From the NCBI GenBank assembly GCA_900314395.1, contig OMVB01000043.1:1-56436 (forward strand): a stretch of DNA of 56,436 bases, read 5' to 3'. Origin of the DNA: an uncultured Prevotellaceae bacterium (GTDB taxonomy: Bacteria; Bacteroidota; Bacteroidia; Bacteroidales; UBA932). The position numbers and the translations under genes are program-made. This document shows, piece after piece, positions 24,373 to 30,690 of the stretch (position 1 is its first letter; the number at the start of each line of letters is the position of its first letter). Under the pieces are notes generated by a model. That model did not search any database and was not told the origin of the DNA. It was given only the letters and a program-made list of their open reading frames with translations.

Positions 24373-25551
24373 TTATCCGGTTATTTCATTTGCCAATGCT
24401 TCCAATGCCGCCCTGTCCTCTTTCTTCATCACGCTCTTCAGTGTAACTACTGGCTCAATCAGCTCCATGTCCCTGAGACCGGAAACCATGTTTTTCATGA
24501 TTCTGGCGGCGCAGGGGGCCCAGGTGCCGTTCTCTATAAAGCCGATGCGGCGCTTCTGCCATGCCTTGTCCTGAAGGTGATGGAGGAAGTTGTACATAGG
24601 CGGGAACAGGCCGCCGTCGTACGACGATGCCGCCAGCACCACCTTGTCATATGAGAATGCGTCTTCCACAGCCTCTGAGACTTCCGTTCTTGCAACATCC
24701 ATCATCTTGACCCTGATGCCTTTTGCCGATATCATCTCACCCAAAACTTCAGCTGCCCTTGCAGTGCCGCCGTGGATGGATGCGTAAGCGACGAGCACGC
24801 CGGGTTTTTCCGCCTCGTAGCGGCTCCAGATGCCGTAAAGCCTGAAGTACTGCTCCAGGTCTTTCCTGAGGATGGGACCATGTGCAGGGGCTATCATCTT
24901 TATATCCAGGGAGGATACTTTCTTGAGGAGTGTCTGTACTGGGGTTCCGTATTTGCCGCAGATATTGAAGTAATACCGCCTGGCCTCGCAAGCCCAGTCC
25001 TCCTCTTCATCGCCCCAGAATCCGCTCTTGGACAGGGCACCGAATTTACCGAAGGCATCGGCGCTGAAAAGAGTTCCGGAGGCGCTGTCAAAAGACACCA
25101 TGACCTCCGGCCAATGGACCATCGGCGCAGCGAAAAACTTAAGTGTACGGCCGCCAAGGTCAAGTTCCTCTCCCTCTTTCAGGGCAAGGGTGCGGCCGGT
25201 GAAATCCGTCTCCGGGAAGAATTGTCCCATGAGCTGGATTGCCTTTGCCGATGCGGCCACGGTTACACCGGGATACAGATCCAGAACCCGGGCTATAACA
25301 GCGGAATGGTCCGGCTCCAGATGGTGAATCACAAGGTACGACGGCTGCGCACCGCAAAGGGCCTCGTCCAGATTGGCCAGCCACTGGTCCGCCCTCCTGG
25401 CATCGGCGGTATCAAGAATCGCAATCTTTTCTCCTTTAATCAGATATGAGTTGTAGGCCATGCCATCCGGAACAGGGTACTGGCTCTCGAAAAGATCAAG
25501 GTCAAGATCGTCTGTTCCTATGTAAAAAATATTCTCCGTTATTTGTTTCAT
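24373..25551 (-). CDS. FprA-family A-type flavoprotein (flavo-diiron protein)
   Basis: Reduces O2 or NO in anaerobes. The N-terminal metallo-beta-lactamase-like domain carries the diiron ligand motif HHLEPDHSA (H-x-E-x-D-H) plus MVHWPEVM and APAHGPILR; the C-terminal flavodoxin domain (from about residue 250) begins VAYASIHGGTARAAEVLGE and includes ASSYDGGLFPPM and GFIENGTWAP. Start set at the ATG giving MKQITENIFYIGTDDLDLDL, 392 residues, the usual length; the frame continues 24 codons upstream to 25623 but those residues are not family-like. An oxygen/NO defence gene expected of a strict anaerobe. Confidence 0.9.
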   Translation of the reverse strand: MKQITENIFYIGTDDLDLDLFESQYPVPDGMAYNSYLIKGEKIAILDTADARRADQWLANLDEALCGAQPSYLVIHHLEPDHSAVIARVLDLYPGVTVAASAKAIQLMGQFFPETDFTGRTLALKEGEELDLGGRTLKFFAAPMVHWPEVMVSFDSASGTLFSADAFGKFGALSKSGFWGDEEEDWACEARRYYFNICGKYGTPVQTLLKKVSSLDIKMIAPAHGPILRKDLEQYFRLYGIWSRYEAEKPGVLVAYASIHGGTARAAEVLGEMISAKGIRVKMMDVARTEVSEAVEDAFSYDKVVLAASSYDGGLFPPMYNFLHHLQDKAWQKRRIGFIENGTWAPCAARIMKNMVSGLRDMELIEPVVTLKSVMKKEDRAALEALANEITG

Positions 25552-25586
25552 AATATGTGTGATTAATTTTTCTTTTTCAGATAATG

Positions 25587-25616
25587 CAAATATAATGAAA
25601 ACTTTTATTAATTTTG
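25587..25616. promoter_or_regulatory. Divergent -7-like elements between FprA and CDP-alcohol transferase genes
   Basis: CAAATATA (25587-25594) reads TATATTTG on the minus strand, 35 nt upstream of the FprA start. TAATTTTG (25609-25616) is on the plus strand, 31 nt upstream of the ATG at 25648. No clear -33 boxes. Confidence 0.4.
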
Positions 25617-25647
25617 CGTTCAAGACATAATACTAAAACAAATTGAT

Positions 25648-26349
25648 ATGGCAAAAGAACAATCAGTGAGAATACAAACTTCACTTCTTAACGCAGCAGA
25701 GAAAAAAGCCCTTGTCTGGCTTGCCGGCAAGCAGCCCAAATGGATGACATCGGACTGTCTCACTTTCATCGGTTTCATCGGCGCGGTAGTAATCGCAGTA
25801 GGTTACGCGCTCTCTGCAAACCCGGCCTTCCTCTGGCTGGCCACGGCAGGCTGGATTCTCAACTGGTACGGAGACTCCCTTGACGGCACGCTCGCCCGCG
25901 TCCGCAAGCAGCAGAGGCCTATTTACGGCTTTTTCATCGACCACACGGTAGACTGCATCAACGAGTCAATAATGATTATCGGTATCGGACTCTCCCCTCT
26001 TATGCAGTTCGATATCGCAATAATGTGCCTGGTTGCATATCTGCTTATAAGCATTTACGTTTACATCAGCGCCCACCTCAAGGGAGAATTCAAACTCACC
26101 TATGGTAAAATGGGGCCTACGGAGCTGCGCGTCATCATGATAATCGTCAACACGCTGTGGTTCTTCATCCCCTGGCTAAGGGAAACACATGTGGATTTTC
26201 AGGCTCTTGGCACTTACTTCAGCCTGTCCATACTTGACTTCGTGGGCATTTTCCTGTTCCTGGGCATTATGATCGCCTATCTGGGCAGTCTTATCAAGGA
26301 CGGACGCGAATATGCTGAACAGGACCCTTTAAAGAAGAATGAACAGTAA
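25648..26349 (+). CDS. CDP-alcohol phosphatidyltransferase family protein
   Basis: 233 residues, integral membrane, about six helices. The family signature D-x2-D-G-x2-A-R-x8-G-x3-D-x3-D is intact in GDSLDGTLARVRKQQ...GFFIDHTVD (about residues 76-103). The enzyme transfers a phosphoalcohol from a CDP-activated donor; the acceptor or head group (glycerol phosphate, inositol, inositol phosphate or other) cannot be read from the sequence. First gene of a six-gene co-directional run with GtrA, an acyltransferase and a PAP2 enzyme, which points to membrane lipid synthesis. Its stop overlaps the GtrA start by 11 nt. Confidence 0.88.
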   Translation: MAKEQSVRIQTSLLNAAEKKALVWLAGKQPKWMTSDCLTFIGFIGAVVIAVGYALSANPAFLWLATAGWILNWYGDSLDGTLARVRKQQRPIYGFFIDHTVDCINESIMIIGIGLSPLMQFDIAIMCLVAYLLISIYVYISAHLKGEFKLTYGKMGPTELRVIMIIVNTLWFFIPWLRETHVDFQALGTYFSLSILDFVGIFLFLGIMIAYLGSLIKDGREYAEQDPLKKNEQ

Positions 26350-26815
26350 GTACAAACAGCTGATAATCAGAATTATAGCCTTTTCTACGTCAACGCTTGC
26401 GGGCTTTGTCGTAGATATGGTTGTACTCTGGGTTTTCTCCCGTTTCGTACTTAACACCACCTACGCCGGAAAGTTCATTCTGTCCAATCTTATCTCCTTC
26501 GAGTGCGCCGTGCTGGCCAATTTTGCATGCGCGTATTTCTTTGTCTGGAAGGACAGGATATCACAACGTTCCGTAAAGTCCTTCTTCCGCCACTACCTTG
26601 GCTATAACATTTCCTCCACCGGAGGCTATTTTGTACAGCAGGGAGCCATCCTTCTCTTCAGCTGGTGGTTCGGCTGGGACGTGCTTATCTGCAAGATTCC
26701 CGCACTGTGCATATCCGGAGGACTGAACTTTGCTCTTAACGAATGGGTGGTCTTCCGCAAAAAGACTCCGCCGCTAAAAGAAGACGATGGCACTACTGGA
26801 CAACAATCAGCTTAA
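26339..26815 (+). CDS. GtrA family membrane protein
   Basis: 158 residues with four predicted membrane helices; the pattern RIIAFSTSTLAGFVVDMVVLW, then FECAVLANFACAYFFVWKDR and a late NEWVVFRKK is the GtrA family. Members are thought to move or hold polyprenyl- or lipid-linked sugars in the inner membrane. It overlaps its neighbours on both sides (11 nt upstream, 29 nt downstream), which suggests tight translational coupling in the lipid cluster. Confidence 0.85.
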   Translation: MNSKYKQLIIRIIAFSTSTLAGFVVDMVVLWVFSRFVLNTTYAGKFILSNLISFECAVLANFACAYFFVWKDRISQRSVKSFFRHYLGYNISSTGGYFVQQGAILLFSWWFGWDVLICKIPALCISGGLNFALNEWVVFRKKTPPLKEDDGTTGQQSA

Positions 26816-27611
26816 GGAGATGCATCCCTTTTTCGGGACCGGAATCGGGCGTATTACCGCCAAGGTCATGAAAAGGGCTCTTTCCCTGAACAGGTTCATT
26901 GAGGTTTATGAGGCTGCCGGGGCCGACGGATCCCGGGGCCCGGACTTTGCCGCCAACGTTTGCAGCATCCTGGGTGTCAATTACCAGATTTACGGAAAAG
27001 AGAACATCGATGTTCTCCCGGACGGGGCCTTCATAGTGGTGAGCAACCATCCGTACGGAGGCTTGGACGGAATCATCCTGGTGGACATAATGGGGCACCT
27101 GCGGCCCGGCTTCAAAATTATCGTCAACCAGTTCATTTCCATACTGGAATATATGTCGCCGAGTTTTATTAACGTGACACCTACAGGAAAGGAGAAAAAG
27201 GCGGCGTCAATGATAAGCATACAAGGCATAAAACAGGCCCTGGACCAGGTTAAAAGCGGTTTGCCGCTGGGAGTTTTCCCGGCCGGGGCAACATCCAACC
27301 TGGACAAGGCCAGCGGCCAGGTTTTTGACCGTCCCTGGCAGGAAGCCATCATAAAAGTTATAAAGAAGGCCGGCGTTCCCGTTGTCCCGGTTCACTTCCT
27401 GGACAAGAACTCGAAGACTTTCTACCGGCTGGGGCGCATCAGTCACATTCTGCGTTCCATGCGACTGCCAAAGGAAGTTATCAACAAGGGTGGGCAGGAG
27501 GTCCGCCTTGTCATAGGCCGTCCGGTCTCTGTAGAGGAACAAAAAGCCTGCGGAAGCATACAGGAGCTAAGCGACATGCTCCGCAGCAAGGTATACGATC
27601 TTAAGTTATGA
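26787..27611 (+). CDS. Lysophospholipid (PlsC-like) acyltransferase
   Basis: 274 residues. The acyltransferase H-x4-D motif is in VSNHPYGGLDGIIL (about residues 90-103), followed by the PlsC-type block III (GVFPAGATSN, replacing the usual FPEGTRS) and a proline motif (VPVVPVHFLD). It resembles the hemolysin-like acyltransferases of Bacteroidota, some of which make glycine or ornithine lipids or acylate lysophosphatidate; which one applies here is open. The 29-nt overlap with gtrA means an alternative start at a later Met (near KEMHPFFG) is possible. It overlaps the next gene by 4 nt. Confidence 0.82.
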   Translation: MALLDNNQLKEMHPFFGTGIGRITAKVMKRALSLNRFIEVYEAAGADGSRGPDFAANVCSILGVNYQIYGKENIDVLPDGAFIVVSNHPYGGLDGIILVDIMGHLRPGFKIIVNQFISILEYMSPSFINVTPTGKEKKAASMISIQGIKQALDQVKSGLPLGVFPAGATSNLDKASGQVFDRPWQEAIIKVIKKAGVPVVPVHFLDKNSKTFYRLGRISHILRSMRLPKEVINKGGQEVRLVIGRPVSVEEQKACGSIQELSDMLRSKVYDLKL

Positions 27612-28837
27612 CTCCCGTCCCGGAAATCGCCATAATAGGTGCCGGTGCGGCCGGTTGTTTCTGCGCGGCCGTCCTGGCAGAGGCGCTACCCGGCAAAACC
27701 AGCATAACTATCTATGAATCAGGAAAAAAACCTTTGGCAAAGGTAGCGGTTACCGGCGGGGGCCGGTGCAACCTGACAAACTCTTTCAGGGACATTTCCA
27801 TAGAAAAGGCTTACCCCCGCGGCGCAACGCTAATGAAGCGCCTTATGCGCGGTTTTTCCAATGACGATGCCTGCCGGTGGTTCACTTCCCACGGCGTGGA
27901 ACTGCTTACGCAGGAGGACCAGTGTGTTTTCCCGGTGTCGCAGGATGCCATGCAGATTGTAAACACTCTTCTTGGAGTGCTTAAGGCCCACCGGGTGAAG
28001 ATTGTCACCGGTGCGGCCGTAAAAAAGATTGAGCCCGGTTTCCGGCTGCTCTTTGACGGAGCCCCGGCCGCCCGGGCAGACTACGTAGCAGTGACCGCAG
28101 GCGGCCTGTCTTCCGGAGGGATGCTGGGGCTCTTTGACGGACTGGACCTCAAGATTCAGAAACCTGTTCCTTCCTTGTTTACATTCAAGACAGATTCCCC
28201 CATAAAAGAGCTTACCGGAGCCGTGACGGAGTCCGTCATGGTGAGCCTTGAGGGAACGAGATTCAGTGCCGCAGGCCCCCTGCTGATTACTGACTGGGGT
28301 TTCAGCGGACCTGCCGTCCTTAAGCTGTCCTCTTATGGAGCAAGGCTTCTGGCAGAAAACGGATACAAGGCCACCCTGGCCGTCAACTGGATGTACGGCG
28401 AGACGGAGCAGGAACTGCGCGGCTGGCTGGAAGACAAGGCGGCATCGGCACCGCAAAAGAATATATCAAACATTCATCCGCAAAAACTCACTTCGCGGCT
28501 TTGGATTTTTCTGTTAAATAAGGCTGGTATCAAAGAAAATATTAAATTTGCAACATTGAACGCCAAAATGACTAGCCGTCTTTGCGCTACGTTACTCCAT
28601 GACTGTTATACAATTACAGGCAGGGCGCGTTTCAAGGATGAATTTGTAACCTGCGGCGGAATAGATCTGGGAGAAGTCAGCGCTTCCACCCTGGAAGCCA
28701 GGAAGTATCCGGGGCTGTACTTCGCCGGGGAAGTTTTGGACATTGATGCAATCACGGGAGGGTTCAACCTTCAGGCCGCCTGGACAACGGGATACACTGT
28801 TGCCGGCAGCATCGGCAGAGCCCTCAAAAAAGAATAG
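27608..28837 (+). CDS. FAD-dependent oxidoreductase, HI0933/BaiN family
   Basis: 409 residues. FAD-binding IIGAGAAGCFCA at residues 9-20; family motif VAVTGGGRCNLTN (about 47-59); second nucleotide motif in GLYFAGEVLDIDAITGGFNLQAAW near the C-terminus. The family is annotated as aminoacetone oxidase or BaiN-like reductase; the true substrate of most members is unknown. Its position between an acyltransferase and an SDR enzyme in an overlapping operon suggests it may act on a lipid or its precursor here, but this gene is also found elsewhere as a lone housekeeping gene. Confidence 0.87.
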   Translation: MTPVPEIAIIGAGAAGCFCAAVLAEALPGKTSITIYESGKKPLAKVAVTGGGRCNLTNSFRDISIEKAYPRGATLMKRLMRGFSNDDACRWFTSHGVELLTQEDQCVFPVSQDAMQIVNTLLGVLKAHRVKIVTGAAVKKIEPGFRLLFDGAPAARADYVAVTAGGLSSGGMLGLFDGLDLKIQKPVPSLFTFKTDSPIKELTGAVTESVMVSLEGTRFSAAGPLLITDWGFSGPAVLKLSSYGARLLAENGYKATLAVNWMYGETEQELRGWLEDKAASAPQKNISNIHPQKLTSRLWIFLLNKAGIKENIKFATLNAKMTSRLCATLLHDCYTITGRARFKDEFVTCGGIDLGEVSASTLEARKYPGLYFAGEVLDIDAITGGFNLQAAWTTGYTVAGSIGRALKKE

Positions 28838-28840
28838 GAT

Positions 28841-29650
28841 ATGGCAAAGGAAAAATGCACCGTAGTACTCCTCACCGGAGGCAGCAGCGGGATTGGCGCC
28901 GCCACGGCGGCTATTCTTGCAGACAAAGGAATCAAGGTTTACGCAACTTCACGCAGCGGGAAAGCCCCGGGGAACGGCAATATCGTTCCGCGTGTCATGG
29001 ACGTGAATGACCAGAAGTCCGTCACAGATACCGTAGATTACATTTTCCGCACAGAGGGTCACCTGGATGCAGTCATCTGCAACGCCGGAAACGGCATAGC
29101 CGGCGCCGTGGAGGACACCTCCATAGAGGAAGCCCGCTATCAGTTCGAGACCTGCTTCTTCGGGGCGGTGCGCACCATAGACGCCTGCCTGCCCGTGTTC
29201 AGGCAGCAGGGCTTCGGAAAGATTATTACCGTCACATCGGTTGCTGCCTTTATCCCTATTCCCTTCCAGGCATATTATTCATCGGTAAAAGCGGCCCTGC
29301 TGATGCTTACAAAGGCTCTTTCACTGGAGGTGAAACCCTTTGGCATCCAGTGTTGCAGCGTGCAGCCGGGAGACACCAAGACCGGGTTCACATCGGCCCG
29401 TAAATACACGGAAAAGGCTTATGAAGGTGCGTATGCCGGCACCATGAAACGGTCGGTGGCCAAGATGGAGAAGGACGAGCAAAACGGAATGCCACCGGAG
29501 AAGATTGCGAAGGCCATTTATAAACAGCTGAAAGCCAGGAAGATGCGTCTTAACGTAACTCCACGTTTTGACTACCGGGCGATAGAGATTCTGTCAAAAC
29601 TTCTGCCTACCCGCATGATTATGTGGCTTGTGGGCAAATTGTATTGCTAA
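28841..29650 (+). CDS. Short-chain dehydrogenase/reductase (SDR)
   Basis: 269 residues, classical SDR: NAD(P)-binding TGGSSGIGAATA (residues 12-23), NAGNGIAG (about 85), catalytic Ser in VTSVAAF and YxxxK as YYSSVKAA (about 147-154). The Ser/Arg pattern after beta-2 (YATSRSGK) favours NADPH. The C-terminus (SKLLPTRMIMWLVGKLYC) is a hydrophobic tail that could attach to the membrane, as in lipid-active SDRs such as ketosphinganine or retinol reductases. Substrate unknown. Three nt after the FAD enzyme and 6 nt before the PAP2 gene. Confidence 0.86.
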   Translation: MAKEKCTVVLLTGGSSGIGAATAAILADKGIKVYATSRSGKAPGNGNIVPRVMDVNDQKSVTDTVDYIFRTEGHLDAVICNAGNGIAGAVEDTSIEEARYQFETCFFGAVRTIDACLPVFRQQGFGKIITVTSVAAFIPIPFQAYYSSVKAALLMLTKALSLEVKPFGIQCCSVQPGDTKTGFTSARKYTEKAYEGAYAGTMKRSVAKMEKDEQNGMPPEKIAKAIYKQLKARKMRLNVTPRFDYRAIEILSKLLPTRMIMWLVGKLYC

Positions 29651-29656
29651 ATTCTT

Positions 29657-30613
29657 ATGAGTATACTGGCGAAGCTTAAGAGTTTTGTTTTACAGAGGGA
29701 ACAGCCGCGCAAAGGACTTCTGCCAATTGAATGGCTGACAGTTGGTTACGTCGCTTTTTCCTCCATCGTAATGCTTATTTTCGGAGGTCGGATTACGGAT
29801 GTCTCCCCGATGGTGCTGCTTCGCGCGGGCGCCCTTGCCCTTGTCTGCGCCGGTTACCTTCTTTACAGGAAGTTCCCGGTCAGGCTGACTGTTATGCTTA
29901 GGGTGGGCTTGCAGGTTGCCCTTCTGGCTTTCTGGTACCCCGATCTTTACGGAATCTGCCGCGTTTTCCCCAATGCCGATTACGGTTTTGCGGTCCTGGA
30001 GCAGAATGTTTTCGGCTGCCAGCCGTCGCTTCTTTTCTCCGAGGTTTGTACTTCCAAGTTCCTTAGCGAGTGCTTTTATATGGGATATCTGTTCTACTTC
30101 CCGATGATTGCGCTGCTGCTGACGTATTACTTCTTCGCCCGTCCGGCGGGCTTTGAAAAATGCGCTACAGTTATCCTGGGGGCGTTTTTCACCTATTATC
30201 TGGTGTTCATGTTCCTGCCCGTGGCAGGTCCCCAGTATTACTTCAATGCAATAGGCCTTGATGCGGCTTATGCCGGTGATTTCCATCCTGTCGGGGACTG
30301 GTTCAATTCCAATATCGACATGATTGAGCCTCCGGGATGGAAGGATGGATTTTTCTACAAGGCACTGGCTGTCGTGCGCGAGAGCGAGCGGCCGGTTGCT
30401 TCTTTCCCCAGCAGTCACGTAGGCGTGAGCACTATTCTAATGATTTTGGCTGTGAAGGCGCGGAGCAAGGGGTTTCTGGCTGTCCTGACTCCGCTGTGGC
30501 TGTTCCTGTGCTGTGCCACCGTGTTTATTCGCGCTCATTATGTTGTCGATGTTATTGCCGGCTTTATCACAGCTCCCCTTGTATATCTGCTTCTGAACAA
30601 GCTTTTTAGATAG
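29657..30613 (+). CDS. PAP2-superfamily integral membrane phosphatase/phosphotransferase
   Basis: 318 residues, about six membrane helices. PAP2 motifs: C2 SFPSSHVGVSTI (about residues 253-264) and C3 RAHYVVDVIAGF (about 294-305); C1 is less clear. The segment MFLPVAGPQYYF is like that of the Aur1/inositol-phosphoceramide-synthase-type PAP2 proteins of Bacteroidota, which move a phospho-head group onto a ceramide rather than simply removing phosphate. Together with the CDP-alcohol transferase at the start of the operon this supports, but does not prove, synthesis of a phospho-sphingolipid. Last gene of the cluster; a hairpin follows 18 nt after the stop. Confidence 0.82.
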   Translation: MSILAKLKSFVLQREQPRKGLLPIEWLTVGYVAFSSIVMLIFGGRITDVSPMVLLRAGALALVCAGYLLYRKFPVRLTVMLRVGLQVALLAFWYPDLYGICRVFPNADYGFAVLEQNVFGCQPSLLFSEVCTSKFLSECFYMGYLFYFPMIALLLTYYFFARPAGFEKCATVILGAFFTYYLVFMFLPVAGPQYYFNAIGLDAAYAGDFHPVGDWFNSNIDMIEPPGWKDGFFYKALAVVRESERPVASFPSSHVGVSTILMILAVKARSKGFLAVLTPLWLFLCCATVFIRAHYVVDVIAGFITAPLVYLLLNKLFR

Positions 30614-30630
30614 AATTGTCAGGAGCTTAC

Positions 30631-30667
30631 CCCAAAGGCCATGGACCCTTGTTTTTTGGCCTTTGGG
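30631..30667. repeat. Hairpin element A with conserved ATGGACCC loop
   Basis: CCCAAAGGCC (30631-30640) and GGCCTTTGGG (30658-30667) form a perfect 10-bp stem with the 17-nt loop ATGGACCCTTGTTTTTT. It lies between the convergent PAP2 and alkaline phosphatase-fusion genes. It matches element B (46339-46375) at 30 of 37 positions, with two compensatory pairs in the stem. No U-run follows, so it is not a standard intrinsic terminator. Confidence 0.7.
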
Positions 30668-30690
30668 AGCACTGTTATTGATATACTGAA

